Positions 15,753 to 25,387 of a DNA stretch of 44,015 bases are shown piece after piece. Under the pieces are notes generated by a model, which did not search any database, was not told the DNA's origin, and was given only the letters and a program-made list of their open reading frames with translations. The stretch's first letter is position 1; every line of letters starts with the position of its first letter. Source of the stretch: Clostridia bacterium (lineage in GTDB: Bacteria; Bacillota; Clostridia; Oscillospirales; CAG-272); contig JAGBCA010000006.1 in NCBI GenBank assembly GCA_017938205.1, forward strand, positions 1 through 44,015, written 5' to 3'. A program made the position numbers and the translations under genes.

Positions 15753-16601
15753 ATGAAGCACATTTTGAATCAAACCTTTGATGCGGAGCGCGCACTCTAT
15801 GGGCTGACGGATGCCGAGGTGGAGCATTGCCGCTTTGAAGGTGCGGCAGACGGAGAGTCTGCATTTAAAGAAGCGCATGAGATCGCCGTCAGGGATTGCG
15901 ATTTTTATCTTCGCTATCCGTTTTGGCACACGGTGCGTGCCGAGCTTTCCGAGGTCCGTATGTATGAGACCTGCCGTGCCGCGCTCTGGTATGCGCAGGA
16001 TATCGCGATCGACCGCTCAAGGCTTTTCGGCATCAAGGCCTTGCGTGAATGCTCCAATATCTCTCTTCGCACGACTGAGGTCAGCAGCGCAGAGTTTGGT
16101 TGGTTCTGCAAGGACGTCACGATCGAGGACAGCTCTCTTTCGGGAGAATATCTTTTCATGCATAGCGAGGGGCTGACCCTGCGTAACGTTTCGCTCAAGG
16201 GGAAATATTCCTTCCAATACTGTAAAAACGTAGAGATCTTCGATTCGTTTCTCGATACCAAGGATGCCTTTTGGGAGAGCGAGAACGTAACCGTATATAA
16301 CAGCACCGTGAAAGGGGAATACCTTGCATGGTACGCAAAGGATCTGCGCCTTGTAAACTGTAAGATCATCGGAACGCAGCCGCTCTGCTATGCAAAGGGT
16401 GTTACGCTTGAAAACTGCACGATGGAGGCCTGCGACCTTGCGTTTGAGTATTCTCTCGTGAGTGCGGACGTGCACAGCCATATCGACAGCGTGAAAAATC
16501 CCCTTGCCGAGAGCCGCATCGTTGCCGATTCGATCGGCGAGATCATTCTGGATGAAAACCGCAGAGACGGCGGCAGAGCCGAGATCCTCGTTCGTACATA
16601 A
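15753..16601 (+). CDS. DUF3737 family beta-helix protein
   Basis: A 282-residue protein matching the DUF3737 pattern: an opening FDAERALYGL, then a series of short strand-turn repeats with DCDF, DSSL, NVSL and NSTV-like turns, ending in a compact C-terminal part. This is a right-handed parallel beta-helix without signal peptide or membrane segment. Its function is unknown; it is widespread in gut Firmicutes. It starts 28 bases after a sigma-A promoter with GAGGAAAAAG as ribosome binding site. The spacing to the next gene (77 bases) allows cotranscription. Confidence 0.82.
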   Translation: MKHILNQTFDAERALYGLTDAEVEHCRFEGAADGESAFKEAHEIAVRDCDFYLRYPFWHTVRAELSEVRMYETCRAALWYAQDIAIDRSRLFGIKALRECSNISLRTTEVSSAEFGWFCKDVTIEDSSLSGEYLFMHSEGLTLRNVSLKGKYSFQYCKNVEIFDSFLDTKDAFWESENVTVYNSTVKGEYLAWYAKDLRLVNCKIIGTQPLCYAKGVTLENCTMEACDLAFEYSLVSADVHSHIDSVKNPLAESRIVADSIGEIILDENRRDGGRAEILVRT

Positions 16602-16678
16602 ATTTTCGTTTTAATGAAAGTTTTTCCGAAAAGCGGAAAGAATATAACCGATGCTATTTGGAAAGTGAGGGGCTTTTT

Positions 16679-17629
16679 ATGCCTTGGGTTGCACTTGCGT
16701 TTTCTCTGGCGCTTTGTCTTGCCTTTGCGGCTACCTATTATCCCTTTCGCCGTACCTTCGGCTGCGGTAAAAGCACGCGCAATCCCGATCCGTTATGCTA
16801 TATGCATGACGAGAAGGGAACGAAGGACTACGAAGGGCATAAGCGCTCCATCGAGACGGTGCTTGCCGCCCCGTTCGAGAGCGTGTTTATCACCTCGAAG
16901 GACGGACTTCGCCTTGCCGCAAAATATTACGAGGGTGATCCGGGCGCGCCGGTCGTGATCTTCTTTCACGGGTATCGCAGCAATGCGATCCATGACGGCT
17001 GCGGGCTCTACTGTATTGCGAGAGAGCTTGGATACCACGTTCTTATGTGCGATCAGCGTTCGCACGGAGAAAGCCTTGGAAGAGCGCTCAGCTTCGGTGT
17101 TCTGGAGAGGGAGGATGCCCGTCTTTGGGCGGAATACGCGGCCAAGCGGTTTGCGGATGCGCCGATCTTTCTCTCGGGCATTTCCATGGGCGCGGCAACG
17201 GTTCTGATGGCCGCATCGCTTCCGCTTCCGAAAACGGTCGTCGGCATTCTTGCCGATTGCCCGTATTCATCCCCACGCGATATTATCACAAAGGTGCTTG
17301 CGGATATGAAGCTGCCCGCAAGGCTTGTGTATCCCCTCGTCCGCCTCGGTGCAAGGCTCTACGGCGGCTTTGATCCCGATGCGGCGGATGCCGTTTCCTC
17401 CGTTGCGCAGAAAACGCCCCCGATCCTGATCGTTCATGGCCTCGCGGATGGCTTCGTTCCCGCCGAAATGTCCATGTGTATCGATGCCGCCGCAAGCGGT
17501 GAGCACCGCCTCGTCCTCGTTGAGGGCGCGGATCACGGAAAAAGTTATACCGTTGCTCCCGAGCTGTATGTTTCCGTATTCAAGGAATTTTGTGCCGCCT
17601 GCCTTGATGCAAGGCAGGAAACAAAATAA
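16679..17629 (+). CDS. Alpha/beta hydrolase with N-terminal membrane anchor
   Basis: A 316-residue serine hydrolase. A hydrophobic N-terminus (WVALAFSLALCLAFAATYY) would anchor it in the membrane. The core shows the oxyanion-hole segment FFHGYRSN, CDQRSHGES, the nucleophile S169 in GISMGAA, the acid in GLADGFVP and H in GADHGKSY, all in the usual order. The ATG at 16679 is preferred over the upstream TTG because GTGAGGGG is 7 bases before it. Members are esterases or peptidase-like hydrolases; the substrate cannot be told. The TAA stop is followed only by a short weak inverted repeat. Confidence 0.85.
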   Translation: MPWVALAFSLALCLAFAATYYPFRRTFGCGKSTRNPDPLCYMHDEKGTKDYEGHKRSIETVLAAPFESVFITSKDGLRLAAKYYEGDPGAPVVIFFHGYRSNAIHDGCGLYCIARELGYHVLMCDQRSHGESLGRALSFGVLEREDARLWAEYAAKRFADAPIFLSGISMGAATVLMAASLPLPKTVVGILADCPYSSPRDIITKVLADMKLPARLVYPLVRLGARLYGGFDPDAADAVSSVAQKTPPILIVHGLADGFVPAEMSMCIDAAASGEHRLVLVEGADHGKSYTVAPELYVSVFKEFCAACLDARQETK

Positions 17630-17686
17630 AAAATCGCTTTTCACTGTGTGAAAGCGGAAATTTAACGGGAAATTTCATATTCAATC

Positions 17687-17715
17687 TTGACAATTCCGTT
17701 GATTTGTGATAGAAT
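17687..17715 (+). promoter_or_regulatory. Sigma-A promoter of tRNA-Gln
   Basis: TTGACA (17687-17692), 17 bases, TAGAAT (17710-17715), 18 bases upstream of the mature tRNA end. Confidence 0.8.
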
Positions 17716-17733
17716 AATTGTCGTCATAAATCA

Positions 17734-17808
17734 AGGGGTATCGCCTAGTGGTCAGGGCAGAGGACTTTGACTCCTCCATCGTTGGTTCGAATCCAGCTAC
17801 CCCTGCCA
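17734..17808 (+). tRNA. tRNA-Gln (UUG)
   Basis: A complete cloverleaf. Acceptor AGGGGTA pairs with TACCCCT, the D stem is GCC/GGC, the anticodon stem is GAGGA/TCCTC with loop CTTTGAC (anticodon TTG), and the T arm is GTTGG-TTCGAAT-CCAGC. The discriminator is G and CCA is encoded. The start GGGGTATCGCC matches bacterial tRNA-Gln. The 3' end is part of a long palindrome with the terminator region. Confidence 0.95.
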
Positions 17809-17855
17809 GCCAAAAGCCGTCCGAAAGGGCGGCTTTTTGGCTGGCAGGGGTAGCA
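17797..17855 (+). terminator. Terminator nested in a palindrome that reaches into tRNA-Gln
   Basis: The tRNA is followed by a terminator (agccgtcc-gaaa-gggcggcttttt, 17815-17838). The next bases, ggctggcaggggtagc (17839-17854), are the reverse complement of the last part of the tRNA (GCTACCCCTGCCA) and the next three bases. The whole forms one stem of about 24 bases per arm. Confidence 0.8.
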
Positions 17856-17866
17856 TTGGATCCGAC

Positions 17867-18028
17867 CAAGCGCCGAATGGCGCTTGGTTCGGTTTTGCCG
17901 CGCAGAGCGTCCGCCCGCTTGCGAGGCGGCGGCAAGCGAGCAAATTTTCGTGCTTTGCGCGAATACCCAGCGATCCTGCAAGATTTTCAGCCGTCCGAAA
18001 GGGCGGCTTTTTGGCTGGCAGGGGTAGC
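17867..18028 (+). repeat. Direct repeat downstream of tRNA-Gln, copy 1
   Basis: About 160 bases nearly identical to 18121-18280. It starts with the palindrome caagcgcc-gaat-ggcgcttg and ends with the terminator hairpin and the inverted tRNA 3' fragment (ggcaggggtagc). No gene is supported inside. Confidence 0.85.
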
Positions 18029-18120
18029 AAAGGGCTCGCCAACCTTGTGCGTAGCGAGCTGCGGTAAGAGCCCTATCAAAATCCTTTGGATTTTTTTGCC
18101 TTTGCTGTGGGCCTTGATGC

Positions 18121-18280
18121 CAAGCGCCGAATGGCGCTTGGTTCGGTTTTGCCGCGCAGAGCGTCCGCCCGCTTGCGAGGCGGCGGCAAGCGAGCAAATT
18201 TTCGTGCTTTGCGCGAATACCCGGCGATCCTGCAAGATTTTCAGCCGTCCGAAAGGGCGGCTTTTTTGCCGGCAGGGGCT
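18121..18280 (+). repeat. Direct repeat downstream of tRNA-Gln, copy 2
   Basis: The second copy, offset by 254 bases from copy 1, has only a few changes (for example cccggcg for cccagcg, and gccggcaggggcttgc at the end). The 90 bases between the copies are unique. From 18281 to 18505 I see no gene, only AT-rich sequence before the pflB promoter. Confidence 0.85.
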
Positions 18281-18505
18281 TGCGGACTTCTCACTCCCAA
18301 GATCTCCGCCTCTTACCATGTGATGAAAAATGGCATAAAAAATAAATTAAATTTGTCTAAAATGCACAACCGCAAAATTGCGTGCGAAAAACAATGAATT
18401 CAAATACAAAAAAACGCCGTGAAACCTCTTTTACTTTTTGTGTAATATCCATAAGATTGAGAAAAATATAACAGTGGTATCGGGTATCCGCCCAATAAAA
18501 AACCA

Positions 18506-18535
18506 TTGACTTTTTCTATTGAAATGTGGTATAAT
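18506..18535 (+). promoter_or_regulatory. Sigma-A promoter of pflB
   Basis: TTGACT (18506-18511), 18 bases, TATAAT (18530-18535). This leaves a leader of about 100 bases before the ATG at 18645. Confidence 0.7.
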
Positions 18536-18644
18536 ATCCTCACAAAAAAACAATATCTTGATCGTTCTGCCGAAAAACACACTAAATATTGATTTTTTCG
18601 CAATGACGAACGGTCAAAGAAGTCCTATGAAAGAAGGTAGATGT

Positions 18645-20873
18645 ATGAGAGAAGAATGGAAAAAATTTCGAAGCGGCGTTTGGCAAACCGAGGTAAACGT
18701 AGACGACTTCATCCAGAAGAATTTCACCCCCTATGACGGAGATGCCTCCTTCCTCGCGGGTGCAACGGAGAATACGAAGGCGCTTTGGGCGCAGGTAATG
18801 GATCTGACCAAGGCCGAGCGTGAAAAGGGCGCAGCCCTTGATATGGACACGGATCTCGTATCCACGATCACCTCGCACGGCGCAGGCTATCTCGATAAGG
18901 ACAAGGAAACCATCGTTGGCTTCCAGACGGACAAGCCCTTCAAGCGTTCGCTCCAGCCCTACGGCGGTATCCGTATGGCAATGAAGGCCTGCAAGGATAA
19001 CGGCTTTGAGGTGGATCCCGAGCTTGTTGAGTTTTTCACCACGCATAGAAAAACGCACAACGAGGGCGTTTTTGATGCCTATACCCCTGAGATGCGCGTA
19101 TGCCGCACCAACCATATCATCACCGGTCTGCCCGATGCTTACGGCCGCGGCCGCATCATCGGTGACTACCGCAGAGTTCCTCTGTACGGCGTGGATTTTC
19201 TGATCGCCGACAAGGAGATGCAGAAGGAGTCCACGGGCTCTATCATGAGCGCCGACATCATTCGTGACCGTGAGGAGCTCTCCGAGCAGATCAAGGCTCT
19301 CAAGGCTCTGAAGGTCATGGGCGCGACCTATGGCTTCGATCTCTCCGTTCCCGCAAAGGATACGAAGGAGGCCATCCAGTTCCTGTATTTCGGCTATCTT
19401 GCCGCAGTCAAGGAGCAGAACGGCGCGGCAATGAGCCTTGGCCGTACCTCTACCTTCCTCGATATCTACGCGCAGCGTGACCTTGCGCTCGGTGTTTATA
19501 CGGAGGAGCAGATCCAGGAGTTTGTGGATCACTTCATCATGAAGCTTCGTCTCGTGAAGTTTGCCCGTACCCCCGAGTATAACAAGATCTTTGCCGGTGA
19601 TCCTACTTGGGTAACCGAGTCGATCGGCGGCGTTGGTATCGACGGCCGTCACCTTGTTACTAAGATGTCCTACCGTTATCTGCACACGCTGGATAACCTT
19701 GGCTCTTCTCCCGAACCGAATATGACGGTTCTTTGGTCGGTTCGCCTGCCCGAAAACTTCAAGAAATACTGCGCGGACATCTCCATTCGCCATTCTGCGA
19801 TCCAGTACGAGAACGACGATCTGATGCGTCCTCTCCACGGCGAGGACTACGGTATCGCCTGCTGCGTATCCTCCATGCGTATCGGCAAGGAGATGCAGTT
19901 CTTCGGTGCGCGCGCCAACCTTGCAAAGTGCTTGCTTTATGCGATCAACGGCGGTGTGGACGAGCTTACCCGTACGCAGGTCGGCCCTGCTTATAAGGCG
20001 GTCGAGGGTGAATACCTTGATTACGATGACGTAATGGCAAAATACCGTGATATGATGAAGTGGCTTGCGGGCGTTTACGTCAATACGCTGAACATCATTC
20101 ATTATATGCATGATAAGTATAGCTATGAAAAGATTCAGATGGCTCTTCATGACCGTCATGTGCGCCGCTGGTTTGCTACCGGTATCGCAGGCATGAGCGT
20201 GGTTGCCGATTCGCTTTCCGCGATCAAGTACGCTAAGGTCAAGGTCGTAAGAGACGAGAGCGGCTTTATCGTGGATTATATCACCGAGGGAGATTTCCCC
20301 AAGTACGGAAATGACGACGATCGCGTAGACGATATTGCAAAAGAGGTTCTTCATACCTTTATCACTTATCTTCGCCAGAATGCGACCTACCGTGAGTCTA
20401 TCGCCACCACCTCGGTGCTGACGATCACCTCCAACGTGGTATACGGCAAGAATACGGGAAGCACCCCGGATGGCCGTAAGGGCGGCGAGCCCTTCGCTCC
20501 CGGTGCAAATCCCATGCACGGCAGAGACACTAACGGTGCGATCGCATCGCTTTCCTCGGTTGCCAAGCTTCGCTTTGAGGATGCGCAGGACGGTATTTCC
20601 AATACCTTCTCCATCACGCCCGGCTCGCTCGGCAAAACCAAGGAGGCCGCGATCAATAACCTCGTAACGCTCCTTGACGGATACGTTGCAAAGAACGGCC
20701 AGCACCTCAACGTCAACGTGTTTGACCGTGAGACGCTCCTCGATGCACAGAAGCATCCAGAGCTGTATCCGCAGCTGACGGTGCGTGTGTCCGGCTACGC
20801 CGTGAACTTCGTGAAGCTCACCAAGGAGCAGCAGGATGAGGTAATTTCTCGTACCTTCCACCAGCGTCTGTGA
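18645..20873 (+). CDS. pflB: Pyruvate formate-lyase
   Basis: A glycyl-radical enzyme that splits pyruvate with CoA into acetyl-CoA and formate in anaerobic metabolism. The adjacent catalytic cysteines are C406-C407 (GIACCVSSM), and the radical glycine is G717 in RVSGYAV near the C-terminus. The start at 18645 gives 742 residues, the usual length; the reading frame is open to 18519 but that part overlaps the promoter and has no family match. AAGGTAG serves as Shine-Dalgarno. The activase pflA follows after a 478-base gap with a terminator, so it is probably transcribed separately or by read-through. Confidence 0.97.
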   Translation: MREEWKKFRSGVWQTEVNVDDFIQKNFTPYDGDASFLAGATENTKALWAQVMDLTKAEREKGAALDMDTDLVSTITSHGAGYLDKDKETIVGFQTDKPFKRSLQPYGGIRMAMKACKDNGFEVDPELVEFFTTHRKTHNEGVFDAYTPEMRVCRTNHIITGLPDAYGRGRIIGDYRRVPLYGVDFLIADKEMQKESTGSIMSADIIRDREELSEQIKALKALKVMGATYGFDLSVPAKDTKEAIQFLYFGYLAAVKEQNGAAMSLGRTSTFLDIYAQRDLALGVYTEEQIQEFVDHFIMKLRLVKFARTPEYNKIFAGDPTWVTESIGGVGIDGRHLVTKMSYRYLHTLDNLGSSPEPNMTVLWSVRLPENFKKYCADISIRHSAIQYENDDLMRPLHGEDYGIACCVSSMRIGKEMQFFGARANLAKCLLYAINGGVDELTRTQVGPAYKAVEGEYLDYDDVMAKYRDMMKWLAGVYVNTLNIIHYMHDKYSYEKIQMALHDRHVRRWFATGIAGMSVVADSLSAIKYAKVKVVRDESGFIVDYITEGDFPKYGNDDDRVDDIAKEVLHTFITYLRQNATYRESIATTSVLTITSNVVYGKNTGSTPDGRKGGEPFAPGANPMHGRDTNGAIASLSSVAKLRFEDAQDGISNTFSITPGSLGKTKEAAINNLVTLLDGYVAKNGQHLNVNVFDRETLLDAQKHPELYPQLTVRVSGYAVNFVKLTKEQQDEVISRTFHQRL

Positions 20874-21351
20874 TCCTGCACGGCGTATTTCGGTGAGAAC
20901 GAAAATGATGAATTTTATTATGGATCGGTATCTCGAAGAATGCTTTCTGCGTATTTGAGAAGGCATTAGTGTTGAAAACCTGCGGTTTTCTCCAATCTGT
21001 TTATAATCATTTTCTATCGCCGTTTTCGGGACTCGGCGTACCTATGTACGCCTCTCGCCCCGAAGAACAGCGATTCTCCCGCAAAATCCGCTCGCGCAGG
21101 TTGAGCGGTGCATTTCGGCGAGAACGAAAATTCTCATCCGAAATCCCCTCGCTCAAAAAGTGCAGACGGAGCTTCGGTGCGAACAAAGTCGAAATGTTAG
21201 AGAAACTCTGCAAATTCAAAAAAGCAGGCCCAAACGGAGCTTGTTAAAGAATAAAGGCCGTTTGCCGTGGGGAAGCGCTCTTCACGCGTGAGCGGCTTTT
21301 TGCCCCGAAAAAGACTTGTAAAAACAAGCAAATTCAATCAAGGAGAACCGT
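20874..21351. other. Gene-free gap with degenerate repeats
   Basis: No convincing gene. Bases about 21008-21075 match the 110-265 region with an internal deletion: cattttctat..ccgttttcg..ctcg.cgtac..tgtacg, then cctctcgcc.cgaagaac. The phrase ttcgg.gagaacgaaaat occurs twice (about 20889 and 21115). A terminator lies at 21273-21302. There may be a pflA promoter downstream of it, but I do not see a clear one. Confidence 0.6.
21273..21302 (+). terminator. Terminator between pflB and pflA
   Basis: The stem aagcgctc/gagcggctt, with a single bulge, is followed by TTTTTG. Confidence 0.6.
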
Positions 21352-22068
21352 ATGAAGGGATATATCCATTCCTTTGAAAGCTTTGGCACGGTGGACGGGC
21401 CGGGCGTGCGCTTCGTTGTATTTTTCAGCGGATGCCCGATGCGTTGTCTGTATTGTCATAATCCCGACACCTGGCATATGGGCGGTATGTATATGACTGC
21501 CGAGGAGGTGCTCGAAAAAATGTGTCGTAACATCTCCTTTTACCGCACGGGCGGTATCACAGCCTCGGGAGGAGAGCCAACGATGCAGCTCCCCTTTTTG
21601 ACGGAGCTTTTCCGTCTTGCTAAGGAGGAAGGTATCCACACCTGCCTGGATACGGCGGGTATCCTCTTTCGTGAGGAAGAGCCATATGACGAGCTCTTGA
21701 AGTATACGGATCTCGTGATGTTGGATATCAAGCATATGTTTCCCCGCGAGCACAGAGAATTGACGGGGTATGATAACGAGCGCGTGTTTGCGTTCTTTGA
21801 TTATCTGCAAAGGGCAGGGAAGCCCGTGCGCATCCGCCACGTGGTCGTTCCCGGTATCACCTATAATGAGGAGCAGCTTGCCGCGCTCGGCCGCTTCCTC
21901 AAGGGGAAAAAGAATATAGAGAGCGTGGAGCTTCTTTCGTATCACGCCATGGGCGAGCACAAGTATAAAACCATGGGACTTCCGTATCCTCTCGCCAGAA
22001 CCGAGCCGCTCTCTGAGGAGGCGCTTGCCCGTGCGTATCAGATCGTGAACGAAAACCGAAACTCTTAA
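21352..22068 (+). CDS. pflA: Pyruvate formate-lyase activating enzyme
   Basis: A radical-SAM enzyme that installs the glycyl radical on PflB. The CX3CX2C cluster motif is C28, C32, C35 (SGCPMRCLYCHN), followed by the SAM-binding GGIT.SGGEP segment. The start VDGPGVRFVVF is typical, and the length of 238 residues is normal. AAGGAG precedes the ATG. Its neighbour is pflB upstream; pyrophosphatase follows 23 bases downstream. Confidence 0.96.
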   Translation: MKGYIHSFESFGTVDGPGVRFVVFFSGCPMRCLYCHNPDTWHMGGMYMTAEEVLEKMCRNISFYRTGGITASGGEPTMQLPFLTELFRLAKEEGIHTCLDTAGILFREEEPYDELLKYTDLVMLDIKHMFPREHRELTGYDNERVFAFFDYLQRAGKPVRIRHVVVPGITYNEEQLAALGRFLKGKKNIESVELLSYHAMGEHKYKTMGLPYPLARTEPLSEEALARAYQIVNENRNS

Positions 22069-22091
22069 ATTTGATCGGAGTATAATAATCA

Positions 22092-22634
22092 ATGAATATT
22101 TGGCATGATATAGACAGATCCCGCGTAACGCCCGAACGCTTCACTGCGGTGATCGAGATCTCTAAGGGTGGAAAAAATAAATACGAGCTGGATAAGGAAA
22201 CGGGTATGCTGCGCCTGGATCGCGTTCTGTACACCTCCACGCATTATCCCGCAAATTACGGCTTCATCCCCCGCACCCTTGCAGACGATGACGACCCATT
22301 GGACGTTCTCGTGCTCTGCCAGGAGGCATTGATCCCGATGACGCTCGTGGAATGCAAGCCCATCGGCGTGCTTGAAATGCGGGACGGAAACGCGCTGGAT
22401 CAGAAGATCATTGCCGTTCCCATTCAGGATCCTTCCTATAATTCTTATGAGTCCATCCTTCAGATCCCAAAGCACATCTTTGATGAGCTTTCAAATTTCT
22501 TCGAGGTCTATAAAACGCTTGAGGGCGTGCAAACGGAGGTCAAGGGGATCAGCGGCGTGTACGATTCCTTGCGTATCATTCAGCAAAGCATAGAGAGCTA
22601 TGAAGCCGCATTCGGCTCGGAGGATCACGCCTGA
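22092..22634 (+). CDS. ppa: Inorganic pyrophosphatase (family I)
   Basis: A soluble Mg-dependent enzyme that hydrolyses pyrophosphate. It shows the family I signature DDDDPLDVLVL (metal-binding aspartates D65-D71), the YPANYGFIPRT segment and the KxxKYE-like start (GGKNKYELD). The 180-residue length is typical. It lies just before three AMP-forming acyl-CoA ligases, which release pyrophosphate, so its position is metabolically sensible, though it is outside their T-box units. Close spacing to pflA suggests cotranscription. Confidence 0.95.
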   Translation: MNIWHDIDRSRVTPERFTAVIEISKGGKNKYELDKETGMLRLDRVLYTSTHYPANYGFIPRTLADDDDPLDVLVLCQEALIPMTLVECKPIGVLEMRDGNALDQKIIAVPIQDPSYNSYESILQIPKHIFDELSNFFEVYKTLEGVQTEVKGISGVYDSLRIIQQSIESYEAAFGSEDHA

Positions 22635-22766
22635 CCTCGGCGCAATAAGAGATTTCTACATATTTATTATATAGAATGCATTTGTGCAAAGCAAACAATT
22701 TTGCCGTCGAAACAATGGTTTTTGAATGGTAAAAGTGCTGTTTTTAAAGTTTTTTTCAAACTTTTC

Positions 22767-22795
22767 TTGACAACGAAAAATGTTTGTGCTAAGAT
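22767..22795 (+). promoter_or_regulatory. Sigma-A promoter of the Ile T-box unit
   Basis: TTGACA (22767-22772), 17 bases, TAAGAT (22790-22795). Confidence 0.8.
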
Positions 22796-22801
22796 ATATG
22801 G

Positions 22802-23060
22802 CATAAAGGCGAAGACGAAGACGGTGCCCTCGGCACTGCGGCATAGAGAAACGGCGGTTGGTGTAAGCCGTGCGCAGCGAGATCACTTATCACTTCCGAG
22901 CCGGAGGCTTGAACGAAGTAGGGCTTCACGAGGAGCACAGCGTTAGTGTGCAGGAGTTGTTGGACTCCGCAAAGGGGCGCAAAAAAGCGCAATTTGAGTG
23001 GTACCGCGAGTGATTTTTCACCCGTCTCAAAGGAAGATTTCTTTTGAGTCGGGTTTTTTT
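22802..23060 (+). promoter_or_regulatory. T-box leader, specifier AUC (isoleucine)
   Basis: It has the stem I apical region (AGAGA, then acggcGGTTGGTGTAAGCCgt) and the specifier loop TT-ATC-A before CTTCCGAGC (codon 22889-22891). The T-box sequence TGGTACCGCG is at 22999-23008. A terminator follows at 23021-23060 (cccgtctcaaagg... with ...cttttgagtcggg and seven T's). AUC predicts tRNA-Ile, and the TGGT bulge predicts discriminator A, as in tRNA-Ile. Uncharged tRNA should allow read-through into the ligase at 23102. The codon register was set by aligning this leader with the other two in this window. Confidence 0.88.
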
Positions 23061-23101
23061 ATTTTTTAATTCAAGTTAACAAAAAAACGGAGGTTATTAC
23101 G

Positions 23102-25366
23102 ATGAACGAAACACCCAATACCCAGCTGCTGGAGATCGCGAAAAGAATTGTAGAAATGCGCGAGATCGACGGGATCACGGTGGAAGAGATGGCCGCGAAA
23201 ACGGAGGTTCCCGTTGCGGATTATCTTGCCTACGAGTCCGGTCTGAAGGATTTCCCCTTCTCCTTTATCCATAAATGTGCGCAGGTCTTCGGTATTGGTA
23301 TTACCGACCTCCTGGAGGGCCACAGCGCCAGCCTTTCCTCGTACACGGTAACGAGAAAGGGGCAGGGTGCAACCACCGCAAAGGAAAATGGAATCACCAT
23401 CCAGAGCCTTGCACCCCTCTTCAGAAAGAAGATCGCAGAGCCGTACTGGGTAAAATACGATTTTGACGAGAAGCTCCAGAATGAGCCCATCCATCTTTCC
23501 ACCCACTCCGGCCAGGAGTTTGACCTTGTTATGAGCGGCCGCCTCAAGGTGCAGGTCGGCGATCATATCGAGTATCTTTCCGAGGGCGATAGCATTTATT
23601 ATAACAGCTCCACGCCGCACGGCATGGTAGCGGTGGACGGAAGAGAGTGCCTCTTTGTTGCTGTGGTCCTTCCCGGCGACAATGTGCCCGAGACCTTCAT
23701 TCGCGAAACGCTTTCTCCCTCGCTGAAGAAGAAGCCGCTCGTTTGCTCCAAGTTCATTGAAACCGAGGAGGACGAAAACGGCGGTCTTCTGAAGATCGAT
23801 TTCAAAAATGAGGATACCTTCAACTTCGCCTTCGATATCGTGGACGAGATCGCGAAAAAGAACCCCGAGAAGCTCGCCATGCTCCACGTGGATAAGAACG
23901 GCAAGGAGAGAAAGCTTTCCTTCCGTGATATGAAGCGCGAATCCAACCGCTGCGCAAACTACTTCAAGGCGCTCGGCGTGAAGAAGGGTGACCGCGTGAT
24001 GCTGGTGCTCAAGCGCCATTATCAGTTCTGGTACGCGATCCTCGGTCTTCATAAGCTCGGCGCGATCGCTATTCCCGCAACCAACCTTCTGCAGGCGCAT
24101 GACTTTGAATATCGCTTCCAGTCTGCGGGTGTCAGCACCATCCTCTGCACGGCGGACGGTGACGTAGCGGCGCAGGTCGATCTTGCACAGGCAACCTGCC
24201 CCACCCTTAAGAATAAGATCCTCGTTGGCGGTGCGCGTGAAGGCTGGAATGACTTTGATACCGAGGTCAGCCTGTACAGCACGCATTACAACCGTGCTGC
24301 CGATACCGCTTGCGGTGACGATACGATGCTGATGTTCTTCACTTCGGGCACCACGGGCTATCCCAAGATCGCGGCACACAGCTATAAATATGCACTCGGC
24401 CATTTCATCACCGCCAAGTATTGGCATGGCGTGATGGAGGACGGTCTGCACTTCACGATCTCCGAGACCGGTTGGGGTAAAGCTCTTTGGGGTAAGCTGT
24501 ACGGCCAGTGGCTCTGTGAGGGTGCGGTGTTTACCTATGACTTCGATCGCTTCAATGCAGCGCAGATCCTTCCCATGTTTAAGAAGTACAATATCACCAC
24601 CTTCTGCGCACCGCCCACGATGCTGCGTATGCTGATCAAGGAGGATCTGTCGAAATACGATCTTTCCTCCATCAAGCATATGACCACGGCAGGTGAGGCG
24701 CTGAACCCCGAGGTATACCGTCAATTCGAGAAGATCACGGGTCTCTCCATCATGGAGGGCTTCGGCCAGACCGAGCTGACGCTTACCATCGCCAACCTTA
24801 CGGGCACGACCTGCAAGATCGGCTCTATGGGTAAGGCGGTTCCGCTGTACGACATCTCGCTCATGGATAGCGAGGGCAATCTCGTCCCGGACGGCAAGCC
24901 CGGCGAGATCGTTGTCAAGACCTCGGATAAGGTTCCCTGCGGCCTCTTCAAGGGCTACTACAGAGACGAGGAAAAGACCGCCGAGGTATGGCATGACGGT
25001 TATTATCACACCGGAGACGTAGCATGGCGTGACGAGGATGGATTCTATTGGTATGTCGGCCGTGCGGATGACGTGATCAAGTCCTCGGGCTACCGCATCG
25101 GTCCGTTCGAGATCGAGAGCGTGATCATGGAGCTGCCGTATGTTCTTGAGTGTGGTGTCAGTGCCGCACCGGATGAGGTTCGCGGTCAGGTCGTAAAGGC
25201 CAGCATCGTGCTCGTCAAGGGCAAGGAAGGCACGGAGGAGCTCAAGAAGGAGATCCAGGATTACGTAAAAACACATACTGCGCCCTATAAATATCCGAGA
25301 ATCGTGGAGTTCAAGACCGAGCTTCCGAAGACAATCAGCGGAAAGATCCAGCGCAATAAGCTGTGA
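23102..25366 (+). CDS. XRE-HTH / cupin / acyl-CoA ligase fusion (Ile unit)
   Basis: A 754-residue three-part protein. Residues about 8-70 are an XRE-type helix-turn-helix (ITVEEMAAKTEVPVADYLAYESG) and about 115-200 a cupin barrel (SEGDSIYYNSSTPHGM). From about 235 onward it is an AMP-forming acyl-CoA ligase with the P-loop FFTSGTTGYPK (about 411), SETGWGKALWG, YHTGDVAWRDEDG and the catalytic K748 (TISGKIQR). The ligase part resembles the medium-chain/short branched-chain acyl-CoA synthetase group. It is alone in its unit, between an Ile T-box and a terminator. I infer activation of 2-methylbutyrate for isoleucine; the acid itself is not proven. The HTH-cupin half suggests that it may also bind DNA or sense substrate. 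Confidence 0.88.
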   Translation: MNETPNTQLLEIAKRIVEMREIDGITVEEMAAKTEVPVADYLAYESGLKDFPFSFIHKCAQVFGIGITDLLEGHSASLSSYTVTRKGQGATTAKENGITIQSLAPLFRKKIAEPYWVKYDFDEKLQNEPIHLSTHSGQEFDLVMSGRLKVQVGDHIEYLSEGDSIYYNSSTPHGMVAVDGRECLFVAVVLPGDNVPETFIRETLSPSLKKKPLVCSKFIETEEDENGGLLKIDFKNEDTFNFAFDIVDEIAKKNPEKLAMLHVDKNGKERKLSFRDMKRESNRCANYFKALGVKKGDRVMLVLKRHYQFWYAILGLHKLGAIAIPATNLLQAHDFEYRFQSAGVSTILCTADGDVAAQVDLAQATCPTLKNKILVGGAREGWNDFDTEVSLYSTHYNRAADTACGDDTMLMFFTSGTTGYPKIAAHSYKYALGHFITAKYWHGVMEDGLHFTISETGWGKALWGKLYGQWLCEGAVFTYDFDRFNAAQILPMFKKYNITTFCAPPTMLRMLIKEDLSKYDLSSIKHMTTAGEALNPEVYRQFEKITGLSIMEGFGQTELTLTIANLTGTTCKIGSMGKAVPLYDISLMDSEGNLVPDGKPGEIVVKTSDKVPCGLFKGYYRDEEKTAEVWHDGYYHTGDVAWRDEDGFYWYVGRADDVIKSSGYRIGPFEIESVIMELPYVLECGVSAAPDEVRGQVVKASIVLVKGKEGTEELKKEIQDYVKTHTAPYKYPRIVEFKTELPKTISGKIQRNKL

Positions 25367-25387
25367 TTTTTCTCACTTCACTAAAAG

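Noticed and set aside
17797-18280. Phage or island attachment site at tRNA-Gln
   Set aside because: The tRNA fragments are inverted relative to the tRNA, and there is no integrase or phage gene in the window.
18519-18644. N-terminal extension of PflB
   Set aside because: It overlaps the -10 box at 18530-18535 and does not match the family; the ATG at 18645 gives the normal length.
18582-25276. Long minus-strand open frames opposite pflB and the first ligase (736-794 residues)
   Set aside because: They are antisense to genes with clear catalytic motifs, have no ribosome binding sites, and their translations look like no protein family. The long open antisense frames come from codon bias.
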